Both the position numbers and the translations under genes were made by a program. 62,785 nt of DNA from an uncultured Bacilli bacterium. GTDB taxonomy: Bacteria > Bacillota_I > Bacilli_A > RF39 > UBA660. The notes below the pieces were generated by a model. It was given only the letters and a program-made list of their open reading frames with translations, had not been told where the DNA came from and searched no databases. The first letter of the stretch is position 1, and each line of letters opens with the position of its first letter. Location of the stretch: contig CAJUKM010000002.1 of assembly GCA_910587535.1 (NCBI GenBank), positions 1-62,785 on the forward strand, written 5' to 3'. This document shows positions 1 to 8,905 of this stretch, piece after piece.

Positions 1-309
1 CGAATTACAACTGATGTAAGTGGAACGATTGAAAAAACAACTTTAGTGATTCTTAATATGGAATATCAGTTGGATTCAAATACTATTTATGCCAGCAATT
101 TGAAATCTGATGCAAAATTTTTTGATCATTTTATTCACGTTCGTTATGAAAAAGATGGGAAAAATAATCTTGTGACTGTGAGAAATCGAACTACTCCTTT
201 AATGAAAGAAGTAGTGGTTTTTGAAACAAAAGAAGAAATTAAGAATGCGGACAGATTGGATTTGTTGGTGACGATAAGAGATAAACGCTATGTGTTTCGT
301 TTGAAATAA
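1..309 (+). CDS. 3' end of an unidentified protein (partial)
   Basis: The reading frame is open from the first base of the window and stops at 307-309, so this is the C-terminal part of a gene that starts outside. About 102 residues are visible. They are mixed polar and hydrophobic, rich in beta-forming residues, and end VFRLK. No membrane segment or catalytic motif is visible and I do not recognise the family. A hairpin with a T-run follows the stop directly, which supports this being a real gene end. Confidence 0.6.
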   Translation, partial: RITTDVSGTIEKTTLVILNMEYQLDSNTIYASNLKSDAKFFDHFIHVRYEKDGKNNLVTVRNRTTPLMKEVVVFETKEEIKNADRLDLLVTIRDKRYVFRLK

Positions 310-340
310 GAATGAACTAAAAGGTTCATTTTTTTTATTT
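310..340 (+). terminator. Rho-independent terminator
   Basis: The 6-bp stem ATGAAC/GTTCAT encloses a short A-rich loop and is followed by a run of eight T. It lies directly after the stop of the partial gene. Confidence 0.8.
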
Positions 341-365
341 TTTGAATAGAATAGAGTATAGAACG

Positions 366-394
366 TTGACAAAGAATAAGGAATCGTGTAAAAT
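366..394 (+). promoter_or_regulatory. Sigma-A promoter of tRNA-Cys
   Basis: A TTGACA box (366-371) and TAAAAT (389-394) are separated by 17 bp, about 25 bp before the tRNA 5' end. This is a near-consensus housekeeping promoter. Confidence 0.8.
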
Positions 395-419
395 TTGTTT
401 TATAAAATATTTTTTATTT

Positions 420-493
420 GGGTCTATAGCCAAGTGGTAAGGCGTGGGACTGCAACTCCCTGATCGTTGGTTCAAATCCGACTAGGCCCTCCA
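420..493 (+). tRNA. tRNA-Cys (GCA)
   Basis: The cloverleaf can be folded by eye. The acceptor GGGTCTA pairs with TAGGCCC (one G-U), the D-arm is of the GCCAAGTGGTAAGGC type, and the anticodon loop CTGCAAC carries GCA. The T-arm contains GTTCAAATC, and CCA is encoded at the 3' end. The D-arm and CTGCAA loop are typical of bacterial tRNA-Cys. It has its own strong promoter and is followed by a terminator, so it is probably transcribed alone. Confidence 0.92.
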
Positions 494-530
494 GATTGTT
501 AGGAAACTCGAACTTTTCGAGTAGCAATAG

Positions 531-557
531 AAAACGACTTGTCCAAAAGTCGTTTTT
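531..557 (+). terminator. Rho-independent terminator after tRNA-Cys
   Basis: A 10-bp stem AAAACGACTT/AAGTCGTTTT with a 6-nt loop runs into further T. A smaller hairpin (ACTCGA/TCGAGT) lies between it and the tRNA. Confidence 0.8.
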
Positions 558-1007
558 ATGTTATTATGAATATGTCAAGGAAACTTGCATAAAATAAAAA
601 AGGAACATTCAATAATCGCATGTTGAGTGTTGCCCAAATAATTTTGACTCCACCTAATTTTTTGCTAGAGTTAGGTGGATTTCTTTTATATTAAAACTAT
701 AAATAGTAAGAATAGTAAAAGGAAGATAATTATTACAAAGATAGAATTAAAAAATCCTTCTTGTTCATATTCTAGCCTCTTAAAACAAGCGGACGTGCTA
801 ATTTTTATAAACTTAAAGTGCTTATTTCAAATTAATATTATGGAGATGAGTTAATAAATGTAAAAGGGCTAAAAGAAATTATAAAAATATATGTGAATAT
901 CTTTCAAAAAATAAAAATGCCGTAAACGCTTATAGATAAAGGTTATAACGACATTTAAAAACTATAAAAAATAGTTAAAAAAATATATAACTTTTTTTCA
1001 TAAAAAA
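558..1007. other. Gene-poor stretch with a terminator-like hairpin
   Basis: No credible intact gene is seen. At 649-686 a 9-bp hairpin (TCCACCTAA/TTAGGTGGA) precedes a T-rich run and looks like a terminator. On the minus strand, about 686-828 reads as roughly 47 codons ending in a strongly hydrophobic tail, like the C-terminus of a membrane protein, but with no start codon. On the plus strand, about 850-938 holds another startless open stretch of about 29 codons. These look like decayed gene remnants between two tRNA genes, but nothing identifies them. Confidence 0.4.
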
Positions 1008-1084
1008 TGGCGTCCCCGAGAAGATTTGAACTTCCGACTTTCCGCTTAGGAGGCGGATACTCTATCCTGCTGAGTTACGAGGAC
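1008..1084 (-). tRNA. tRNA-Arg (CCU)
   Basis: On the minus strand the acceptor GTCCTCG pairs with CGGGGAC. The D-arm contains AACTCAGCAGGATAGAG, and the anticodon stem TCCGC/GCGGA carries the loop CTCCTAA with anticodon CCT. The T-loop is GTTCAAATC. The discriminator G and an encoded CCA complete 77 nt. A TATAAT box lies 13 bp upstream at about 1097-1102 (minus strand). This decodes AGG. Confidence 0.93.
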
Positions 1085-1158
1085 ACTTATACTCATATTA
1101 TATCACGAATCTATTTCTAATTAAAGACTTTAATCCATAAAAAAAGGCGCTTAGGCGT

Positions 1159-3666
1159 CTAATTTTTAATTTTTTCTACTATAGTTATAATCGAGAAGAG
1201 TAGTATTCCTATAAAGCTCAAAAGTAGTCCTATTTTTTTATAAGGTGCTTCGTATTCTATAGATATGTCGTGCTTGCCTTTCTCGATTTTAAAACCGAGA
1301 AAAGCTTCGTTTACTTTTTCGTAGTCGATGTGTCGATCGTCCAATTTTACTTTGAATCCTTTATCGTATGGAATAGATGAGACAAAGTAACCATCTTCTG
1401 TGACATCTATCGCTCCTGCGATCTTATCGCCTTTAGTCTTCTCTTTGTCGAATTCAAATTCATCTATATCGTTTCTCACATCCTGAATTTCACTGTAATC
1501 TAAGGAATATGCTTTAATGTTTGTGATTTCATATGTTCCTTTTTTAAACTCCAAAGATAGGCTACTTAAGTCTTTCTTGGCGATTACATAATCGAAATCG
1601 TAGTTTTGGTTATGATATTTCCATTCTTTGCAAGTAAGTTTATTTTCCACTCCTTCGATCGTTATACCTGTATCTCCTTTTTTACAAGGTGCACTTTCTT
1701 CGACTCTAAATCTGATAAATATGATTTTATCTTTAAGCTCTTCTGGTAAGGGTATTTTTCCTGTAGCTTCTTTTCCAGCTTCTAAAATGTAATGTCCATT
1801 TTCTTCTTTTAAAGTGGCATTTTTGACTTTTAATTTTGATAGATCTATTTCTAATTCTTCTATGTTAGATTGGAAATCAGTATCGGTCTTTCCCTCTATA
1901 ATAACATTCTTTAAAAGAGCAATCGCTTTTTTAGGATAATCCATTTTAGAAAATTCATCGATACCGATGGTATTTTTGATAGCATAGGCGATAGGCAGAG
2001 CACCTTCTGTCTTATAGATCTTATTAGAACCGATCTTTTCTATAAGTTCATATCCTAAATAGTCATTTTTCTTAGTAATTACGTATTTATTTCCTGAATA
2101 TAAGAGGAATAAAATGTTCGAAGTTGGTGATGTTATAACGCGGTTTCGATTTTGGATAGGATTGTTAATCGTATCGTAGTAAAATCTATTATAATCTAAA
2201 TTATAAGTTGAAGAATAAAGAGTAGAAGAGTAGTAGTCGATATTACCATAGATGTTATTGACGTCTCTAAGTATAGTTCTTTCGTTCGATATCCTATATA
2301 TATCCTTGTCTTTTTCGGTAATCCATTTTATTGCTTCTCTTTGAGCATCATCGTTTTTAATCTTATTCTTATAGTTTACTAAAGGGTCATTATAAGAGAC
2401 GACGAGAGAGATTACAAAAGGGATTAAAAGGGTCGGGATAAAAATTAAACTTTTTTTGGAAAACTTTTTATATAGTAAGAAGAAAAACGTGACTATAGTT
2501 ATATCTATTAAGTATAAGTAAACATGATCGCCATTGTATATGACAAATAAAGTAAATATTACTACTGCGACCAAGAGTGGTCTGAAGTCAAGTTCATTTT
2601 CTATTAAATCTTCTAATAAATAACCGATCGTTATGAGGGCTAGAGGTATCATAGGGATTAAAATCTTTCCGTCGATATACATCGTCGCATTCAATAAATA
2701 GTTGATAAACGGAAAAAGAATGAAGAGAAGTAATGTCATTCCTAGAATTCTTTTTTCTCTTTTTTTGAAAAGTAAGTTTAGTATGGCCAAAATGAGTATG
2801 GCTGTTAAGCCCATCCCATAAGATTCGTACAATACATATTTTATATTTGCACCTGGAATTAGTAAATCTTTTAATGTAATAGTATTAAACGTTTTTCCTC
2901 TACTAGAGAATATGACACTGAAAGTAGGGAGGATGATTATCATGGACATCAATATCCCTATTATAATAGAGAATGCAAATTTTGAACCAGTTTTTATAAA
3001 ATTTTTTAATGTGATCTCAGGAGTAATTTCTATATATTTGTATATTCCATAGATAGTTAAACATATTATTCCACTTATACTATAATAATAACTAGTCATC
3101 ACCATTAAGAATACCGAAATAGAAAGAAGCCATCCTTTATCGTTTACCAATTTTTTATCCACCCCGAATAATCCGAGCATTAAGAATGGCATATAATAGA
3201 CGAACATCAAATGTCTATGAGAGTGGAGGGTAAGAGAAGTCGAAAAAAGAAGTATAAAACTTAAAATGAAACTTATCGTATGACTCTTTTTATTGTTCTG
3301 TCTATTCCAAAAGTAAAATATGATCGAAGAAGATATCACTACTAATATAGAAGCAAGTGATAGATAGGTGGCCATATTTAAGAATGGAAATAGATAAGAT
3401 AACATTATGATAGGACTTAAAAGACCATAATATGAAAAGTTATATATGTTTTGACCGTTACCTAAATTAAAGGCAAAATCTGGAAATAGATCGAACGTCT
3501 TATAAAATAATGCTCTAAAATAATCTGGTATAATCGAGTGCTGGCTTTCCCAATCTAGGGTAGAACCGTATGCATATTTAAATCTAGTTATGATGAAGAA
3601 AAAAAGCAGGAAAGATGCGCTTAGCAAAAGACAATTTATAATGTCTTTTTTATCAATTTTCTTCAT
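1159..3666 (-). CDS. YfhO-family integral membrane protein
   Basis: The 835-aa protein has a cytoplasmic N-terminus, about a dozen hydrophobic segments over residues 10-420, a roughly 370-residue soluble extracellular domain, and a last membrane helix (residues 810-830) ending in lysines. The layout and the early loop (DLFPDFAFNLGNGQNIYNFS) fit the YfhO family. These GT-C-fold proteins are linked in Listeria and Bacillus to transfer of sugars from lipid carriers onto lipoteichoic acid. The start overlaps the end of the upstream deacetylase gene by 14 bp, so the two are translationally coupled. Joint work on a cell-envelope glycan is likely, but the substrate cannot be read from sequence. Confidence 0.8.
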   Translation of the reverse strand: MKKIDKKDIINCLLLSASFLLFFFIITRFKYAYGSTLDWESQHSIIPDYFRALFYKTFDLFPDFAFNLGNGQNIYNFSYYGLLSPIIMLSYLFPFLNMATYLSLASILVVISSSIIFYFWNRQNNKKSHTISFILSFILLFSTSLTLHSHRHLMFVYYMPFLMLGLFGVDKKLVNDKGWLLSISVFLMVMTSYYYSISGIICLTIYGIYKYIEITPEITLKNFIKTGSKFAFSIIIGILMSMIIILPTFSVIFSSRGKTFNTITLKDLLIPGANIKYVLYESYGMGLTAILILAILNLLFKKREKRILGMTLLLFILFPFINYLLNATMYIDGKILIPMIPLALITIGYLLEDLIENELDFRPLLVAVVIFTLFVIYNGDHVYLYLIDITIVTFFFLLYKKFSKKSLIFIPTLLIPFVISLVVSYNDPLVNYKNKIKNDDAQREAIKWITEKDKDIYRISNERTILRDVNNIYGNIDYYSSTLYSSTYNLDYNRFYYDTINNPIQNRNRVITSPTSNILFLLYSGNKYVITKKNDYLGYELIEKIGSNKIYKTEGALPIAYAIKNTIGIDEFSKMDYPKKAIALLKNVIIEGKTDTDFQSNIEELEIDLSKLKVKNATLKEENGHYILEAGKEATGKIPLPEELKDKIIFIRFRVEESAPCKKGDTGITIEGVENKLTCKEWKYHNQNYDFDYVIAKKDLSSLSLEFKKGTYEITNIKAYSLDYSEIQDVRNDIDEFEFDKEKTKGDKIAGAIDVTEDGYFVSSIPYDKGFKVKLDDRHIDYEKVNEAFLGFKIEKGKHDISIEYEAPYKKIGLLLSFIGILLFSIITIVEKIKN

Positions 3667-4360
3667 CCATCATCGCCTGCCATTCATCATAAGTCTTATA
3701 ATCTTCATGTGGAAACATCTGTGGGAACATATCAAATATAAAGTCTTGAGACTCATACATTTTTAAAATCTCGATCTTTTTTTCTAAAATATCTTCATCA
3801 ATTCTAGGAGGTTTAGTAGCTAGCTCTTCCATCTTATTTTTAGAATAATATTTTCCAAAATATATTAAGTTCTCTTTATCAACTACATCTGTCACTATTT
3901 TGTTGGTCATTACGTGATGAATGTGTCCATATTCTCCGTCTGGATTGTGAGTAACTATTTCGTCCCAATCTTTCAATTTATATATGTTTTCGATATCTTT
4001 AGTAATGTCGTCATAATATTCTTTCCAATCAGATCTCTTTCCGGCCACTTTATCAGGATAATCTAGCATTATGTATTTATCGCCCGTTTTTTCCATGACA
4101 CTTTGAAATTCTTTAACTCTTTTAGGAACTTTACCACACGTCATACACACTACGACATAGTCGTCTTCTATTAACCTAGATCCTCCCCAAAGTATTTCAT
4201 CATCTGGATGAGCTACTATCATGAGTTTTTCATTTCCATCGAGTTTCATTTTTTTATAATCTGTTTTGACAGAGTCTTTTTTTATTAAGAAAAAGACTGA
4301 AGCCAATATTACTATTAAAATCGATATGATTATAATAGTGAACACTACCTTTTTTTTCAT
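3653..4360 (-). CDS. Membrane-anchored PIG-L/LmbE-family deacetylase
   Basis: The 235-aa protein starts with a lysine-rich N-terminus and one hydrophobic anchor (residues about 6-26). The catalytic domain then begins with IVAHPDDEILWGG, the AHPDD zinc and catalytic motif of GlcNAc-type deacetylases. The second metal motif HNPDGEYGHIHH lies around residues 138-149. The family removes acetyl groups from GlcNAc-containing lipids, mycothiol precursors or polysaccharides. The anchor puts the enzyme outside the membrane, where it could act on an envelope glycan together with the YfhO-like partner. GGAGGAAGTA precedes the ATG. The exact substrate is unknown. Confidence 0.85.
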   Translation of the reverse strand: MKKKVVFTIIIISILIVILASVFFLIKKDSVKTDYKKMKLDGNEKLMIVAHPDDEILWGGSRLIEDDYVVVCMTCGKVPKRVKEFQSVMEKTGDKYIMLDYPDKVAGKRSDWKEYYDDITKDIENIYKLKDWDEIVTHNPDGEYGHIHHVMTNKIVTDVVDKENLIYFGKYYSKNKMEELATKPPRIDEDILEKKIEILKMYESQDFIFDMFPQMFPHEDYKTYDEWQAMMDEEN

Positions 4361-4387
4361 TACTTCCTCCTTGGTATTTACGTTTTT

Positions 4388-4416
4388 ATACTACTCCTAT
4401 TAGGTTTTTTTGTCAA
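4388..4416 (-). promoter_or_regulatory. Promoter of the deacetylase-yfhO operon
   Basis: On the minus strand TTGACA (complement of 4411-4416) and TAGTAT (complement of 4388-4393) are 17 bp apart, about 28 bp before the deacetylase start. It is divergent from the promoter of the cation ATPase. Confidence 0.75.
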
Positions 4417-4477
4417 TAATCGTGAATTTTAAACATATAAAAGCAAGATATATATAGAAAAAGGGGCTAATGTCGTC

Positions 4478-4506
4478 TTGCCATGTTCTTTTTCTTGTGT
4501 TAAAAT
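4478..4506 (+). promoter_or_regulatory. Promoter of the P-type ATPase gene
   Basis: TTGCCA (4478-4483) and TAAAAT (4501-4506) are separated by 17 bp. This also argues against any start upstream of about 4515. Confidence 0.7.
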
Positions 4507-4540
4507 CGTGACATAAGATAAGTTGGAAAGTGTGATATCG

Positions 4541-7159
4541 ATGAATTCAAAATACTGCGAAAAGGACATCAAAAAAATATATAAAGAGTTGGAAACATCT
4601 ATCGAAGGATTGAGCAGTGGCGAAGCAAAGAATAGATTAGATAAGCATGGTCTTAATGTATTGCCTAAAAAACGAAAAAAGAATATATTATCGATTTTTT
4701 TTAGTGAGTTTAAAGACCCGATAGTTTTACTTTTAATTTTTTCTATAGTTTTTTCTTTTTTAGCAGGAGAAAATGTCGATGCATATGCGATCATCTTTAT
4801 AGTTCTAGTTGATGTACTGATGGGAACTTATCAAGAGAATAAGGCTAATGTAACTGCAGAATCACTATCTAAAATGGTCAAGGAAAAAGTATTAGTCATG
4901 AGAGATGGTAAGATGGAAGAAATAGATTCGGCATATTTAACTATCGGAGATATCGTTTTATTAGAAAGTGGCGATAAGATACTTGCCGATATGAGAATAA
5001 TTAGCAGTCAAAATGCGTTAGTAGACGAGTCGATTCTTACAGGAGAGAGTATTCAGGTAGCAAAAGAAGAAGGAGCTATTTCATTAAAAAAAGCTACTCT
5101 TAGTGAAATGAAAAATATGCTTTTTGCAGGAACTTCACTAGTAAAGGGAAGAGTAACAGCAGTCGTATGTCAAATAGGATTAGATACAGAACTTGGAAAT
5201 ATTGCTAAGAGTATCGACGAAGCAGTAGAGGAAAAGTCTCCGCTTACGATAAGGATAGAAAAGTTTTCACGTCAGATTACGATGTTAATCGTCTTTATAG
5301 CTATAATAGTAACGATAATATTACTAGTCAAAGATGTTCCGCATACAGAGATATTTTTATCGGTAATCGCTTTGTCGGTTTCGGCAATGCCAGAAGGATT
5401 ACCTCTAGCACTTACGATGGCTCTTTCGATTGCCTCTAACAAAATGGCTAAAAAAAGTGTCATAACTCGAAAATTACATTCCGTCGAAAGTTTAGGAAGT
5501 TGTACTGTTATTGCTAGTGATAAAACCGGAACATTGACTGTCAATGAACAGATGGCAAAACGCATAGTTCTGCCTGATTATTCGTCTTATGAAATAAGTG
5601 GAACAGGTTACTCTTTAGAGGGAGAAATAATAGGAAAAAATTTAAAAGCTGCTAAAGAAATAGCGCTTTTGGGTATGTTAAATAATGAAGCTCTTTTTAC
5701 CGATAAGGGACCGACCGGAGATTCGATAGACATAGCATTCTTAGTTTTAGGAAAAAAAGCAAATGTCAAAACGAATAAAACTAAAGTATTAAGTATGATA
5801 CCTTATGAATCAGAAAATAAATTTTCGGCAGTATTTTTCGAAACGAACGGAGAGGTTTATTGTACAGTAAAAGGATCCTTGGAAGTAGTAAAGAAGTTTT
5901 CGAAGATATCAAAGAAATTAGATGTTGATTTAGATAGACAAAACGAAGAACTGGCGTCATCTGGTTTTAGAGTCATCTCTTTAGCGAGCGGCAAAGTAAA
6001 AAGAAAAAAGAATTATTCTATCGAGGATATCAAGAATCTTTCTTTTAAAGGTATGGTAGGTTTCATAGATCCGATCAGAGAAGAAGCTATCGAATCTATA
6101 AACGAGTGCAAAAAAGCTGGAATCAAGGTTTTGATGATCACTGGTGATCATCCTAGTACAGCATTCGCTATAGCAAAAGAATTAAAGTTAACTAACAATT
6201 ACAAAGATGTGACGACTGGTGAAGAGGTCGAAAAGTATTTAAAAAGTGGAGAAGATGCTTTCGACATGTTCGTATCTAAAAAAAGAATATTTTCTAGAGT
6301 TACTCCACTCCAAAAACTCGAGATAGTCGAATCTTTGAAAAGACAAGGTGAGTTTGTTGCGGTAACTGGAGATGGAGTCAACGACGCACCTGCTTTAAAG
6401 AGGGCAAATATAGGAATAGCTATGGGAAGTGGAACAGATATCGCAAAGGAAACTGCAAATATGATAGTTTTAAACGACGATTTTACCTCTATAGTGAGCG
6501 GAATAAAAGAAGGAAGAATAGCTTATGCGAATATCAGAAAGATAATATTGTTTTTGATATCTTGCGGTCTAGCGGAAGTATTGTTTTTCTGCCTTTCTAT
6601 AATTGCAGATTTGCCTATGCCACTAGTAGCGGTTCAACTTTTATGGTTAAACGTAGTAACTGATGGACTACAAGATTTTGCTCTTTCTTTTGAAAAAGGA
6701 GAAAAAACTTTAATGGATGAACCTCCAAGAAGTCCAAAAAGTCCTCTTTTTGATGGTTCTTTAATTGGTGAAATAGCTGTTTCTGGAATAGTTATAGGTA
6801 CGATAGTTTTTGGAGTATGGTGGATTTTATTGAATGAGTTCAAAATGGACACAAGTATTGCTCGCGGTTATATCATGGCTTTGATGGTGTTCATCCAAAA
6901 TATTCATGTATTCAACTGCCGTAGTGAAAAATCTAGCGCCTTCAGTGTATCTCTATTTTCCAATCCATTGATATTGTTAGCCATATTCGGTTCTATCGGT
7001 TTACAAATACTCGTGATGGAAAATTCTAAGCTATCTCTATTTCTACAGACTAGTTCAATTCCATTTATGCACCTAATATATTTGGTTCTTATCGCGGGTC
7101 TAATTTTTGTAATTATGGAATTTTATAAATTTCTCGCGAGAAAGGGTAAGAGAAATTAA
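4541..7159 (+). CDS. P-type cation-transporting ATPase (calcium type)
   Basis: The 872-aa pump carries all P-type hallmarks: the actuator motif TGES near residue 166, the PEGLPLALT motif in M4, and the phosphorylation site DKTGTLT near 326. The hinge TGDGVNDAP lies near 609, and a C-terminal cation ATPase domain with about six membrane helices follows. The N-terminal cation-ATPase domain (LSSGEAKNRLDKHGLNVLP) and the PEGL motif fit the P2A/P2B calcium ATPases, such as the Listeria LMCA1 type, which export Ca2+ against protons. I chose ATG 4541, behind GGAAAG. A TTG 18 bases upstream would also keep frame. The gene has its own promoter. Calcium as substrate is inferred from family resemblance. 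Confidence 0.88.
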   Translation: MNSKYCEKDIKKIYKELETSIEGLSSGEAKNRLDKHGLNVLPKKRKKNILSIFFSEFKDPIVLLLIFSIVFSFLAGENVDAYAIIFIVLVDVLMGTYQENKANVTAESLSKMVKEKVLVMRDGKMEEIDSAYLTIGDIVLLESGDKILADMRIISSQNALVDESILTGESIQVAKEEGAISLKKATLSEMKNMLFAGTSLVKGRVTAVVCQIGLDTELGNIAKSIDEAVEEKSPLTIRIEKFSRQITMLIVFIAIIVTIILLVKDVPHTEIFLSVIALSVSAMPEGLPLALTMALSIASNKMAKKSVITRKLHSVESLGSCTVIASDKTGTLTVNEQMAKRIVLPDYSSYEISGTGYSLEGEIIGKNLKAAKEIALLGMLNNEALFTDKGPTGDSIDIAFLVLGKKANVKTNKTKVLSMIPYESENKFSAVFFETNGEVYCTVKGSLEVVKKFSKISKKLDVDLDRQNEELASSGFRVISLASGKVKRKKNYSIEDIKNLSFKGMVGFIDPIREEAIESINECKKAGIKVLMITGDHPSTAFAIAKELKLTNNYKDVTTGEEVEKYLKSGEDAFDMFVSKKRIFSRVTPLQKLEIVESLKRQGEFVAVTGDGVNDAPALKRANIGIAMGSGTDIAKETANMIVLNDDFTSIVSGIKEGRIAYANIRKIILFLISCGLAEVLFFCLSIIADLPMPLVAVQLLWLNVVTDGLQDFALSFEKGEKTLMDEPPRSPKSPLFDGSLIGEIAVSGIVIGTIVFGVWWILLNEFKMDTSIARGYIMALMVFIQNIHVFNCRSEKSSAFSVSLFSNPLILLAIFGSIGLQILVMENSKLSLFLQTSSIPFMHLIYLVLIAGLIFVIMEFYKFLARKGKRN

Positions 7160-7166
7160 AAAAGGG

Positions 7167-7195
7167 TTCAATTCTCAAGTCTTCTATGTTATAAT
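7167..7195 (+). promoter_or_regulatory. Probable promoter of the pilC-pilD operon
   Basis: TATAAT (7190-7195) is perfect. The -35 at 17 bp is only TTCAAT. It lies 25 bp before the first start codon. Confidence 0.55.
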
Positions 7196-7219
7196 TAATT
7201 AGGATAAAAAAGGAGTGTA

Positions 7220-8893
7220 ATGGTAATGGTGACATCGGATAATAATAAAACATCAGATTCTTCAAACTCTTTTTTAAAATACTTAAATGGATTTATTATG
7301 GCAATAGTGCATTTTGTAATGTATATTTGCCTAGGAGCTTACTATTGTTTCAATTATTTAATAGCAAAACCTTTTGAGACTATAATGAGTCTCGTCGTCG
7401 ATGGATATTATGCTCTTTTTAAGCCGAGAATTAATAGAAAAGATAAGGCCTTAAAAATCGAGATGAATTACGATGAGAAGGGCGAAAGGATAGATGAAAC
7501 TCGAGATAAAAAAGACATCTATTCTAAGATGAAAGCCAACCAAAAAATAATAAAAGAACAAAAGAAAAAAACGGGAAAAGAGATCGACGCTAAGACCAAA
7601 GAGAGATTAGATTTAGAGAGAGATTCTCTTTTAAAGATGATCAACGATGGACAAGAGAAGCGCTTTGAGAAGCCTCAAACTTTCAGATACAAAGCGATGA
7701 CTCCTGATGGAAAAATTGAGAAAAGTACGTTTATTGGTGTATCAAAACTGGACATTTATACGTTTTTAACTGGTGAAGGTTATAAAGTTTTCTCTATAGA
7801 GACATCCGATTGGATAAACTTTGTATATGGTCAATCGTTGACATTATATAAAAAACTTTCGACAAAAGATTTGATATTCTTCATAACACAACTTTCTACT
7901 TATATAAAATCTGGTATAACTCTAACAGAGGCGATGAGAATTTTATCTAAACAGTTGAAAAAGAACAAAAATCAATCCAGAATAACTCAGTCTATAGTTT
8001 ATTATCTTACGATGGGAGAATCGTTTTCAACGGCTCTTTCTAATCAAACAGGTGCTTTCCCTCCACTCGTTATCAACATGATTAAAGCTGCTGAAGCTGC
8101 CGGAAACTTGGATGAAACACTAGACGATTTGGGTCACTATTATGAAGAAATAGATGCTACAAAAAAGCAAATGATAAGCGCTATTTCTTATCCAGCTCTC
8201 GTCGGAATATTTTCGATAGTAATAATATTTTTTATAATGATAAAGATAGTCCCTCAGTTCGTCGGGATCTATGAGTCTGCCGGAGCGGAATTAAATCCCT
8301 TGACACTTTTGGTAATAAATACGAGTGGATTTCTACAGAAAAACGTCGGTTTAGTAATACTTTTAATCGGACTTGCCATCGCTGCTCTTGCCATGGCTTA
8401 TAAGAATGTCAAAGAGTTTAGAAGACAAGTGCAAATAATCACCATGAAGATTCCAGTAGTAGGAAAAATTATAATCTATAACGAACTTACGATATTCACG
8501 AAGACGTTCGCATCACTTTTAAAAAATGACGTCTTCATAACGGACTGTATCGAGATATTAAGTAAAATAACAAAAAATGAAATATATAAAGAAATAATGA
8601 TCAATACCATTTCGAATATAGCTCGAGGAGAAAAGATCAGTGAATCTTTTAAAGATCAATGGGCTATACCAGATATCGCTTATTATATGATCGTAACTGG
8701 TGAGAATACTGGTCAATTAGCATCGATGATGGCAAAGGTAAGTGCTTATTATCAAGAGCAGCACAAGACCATCATTAATTCTTTGAAAGCCATGATAGAA
8801 CCACTTTTGATCATGTTTTTAGCCGTTGTCGTCGGTGGTGTGTTGATAGCAGTTATTATACCGATGTTCAATCTATATAATACGATTGCTTGA
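7220..8893 (+). CDS. Type IV pilus/type II secretion platform protein (PilC/GspF family) with an N-terminal extension
   Basis: Residues about 215-557 match the two-repeat T2SSF fold. They contain FFITQLSTYIKSGITLTEAM, EAAGNLDETL and, in the second repeat, VTGENTGQLASMM, with membrane segments near 320-345, 370-390 and 525-550. These platform proteins connect the assembly ATPase to the growing pilus. About 100-150 extra residues precede the usual N-terminal domain: a hydrophobic region (20-60) and then a lysine/glutamate-rich segment (75-150). The start is ambiguous. AGGAG at 7211 is 4 nt from ATG 7220 and 10 nt from ATG 7226. The prepilin peptidase follows directly, but no assembly ATPase is in the window. 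Confidence 0.85.
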   Translation: MVMVTSDNNKTSDSSNSFLKYLNGFIMAIVHFVMYICLGAYYCFNYLIAKPFETIMSLVVDGYYALFKPRINRKDKALKIEMNYDEKGERIDETRDKKDIYSKMKANQKIIKEQKKKTGKEIDAKTKERLDLERDSLLKMINDGQEKRFEKPQTFRYKAMTPDGKIEKSTFIGVSKLDIYTFLTGEGYKVFSIETSDWINFVYGQSLTLYKKLSTKDLIFFITQLSTYIKSGITLTEAMRILSKQLKKNKNQSRITQSIVYYLTMGESFSTALSNQTGAFPPLVINMIKAAEAAGNLDETLDDLGHYYEEIDATKKQMISAISYPALVGIFSIVIIFFIMIKIVPQFVGIYESAGAELNPLTLLVINTSGFLQKNVGLVILLIGLAIAALAMAYKNVKEFRRQVQIITMKIPVVGKIIIYNELTIFTKTFASLLKNDVFITDCIEILSKITKNEIYKEIMINTISNIARGEKISESFKDQWAIPDIAYYMIVTGENTGQLASMMAKVSAYYQEQHKTIINSLKAMIEPLLIMFLAVVVGGVLIAVIIPMFNLYNTIA

Positions 8894-8905
8894 GGAGTGG
8901 GAGAA

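Noticed and set aside
506..524. ACTCGA/TCGAGT hairpin after tRNA-Cys as a separate terminator
   Set aside because: It has no T-run; the stronger hairpin at 531-557 is the terminator.
4429..4794. 121-codon minus-strand frame over the start of the P-type ATPase gene
   Set aside because: It overlaps the ATPase gene and both divergent promoters, and its composition is that of an antisense shadow.
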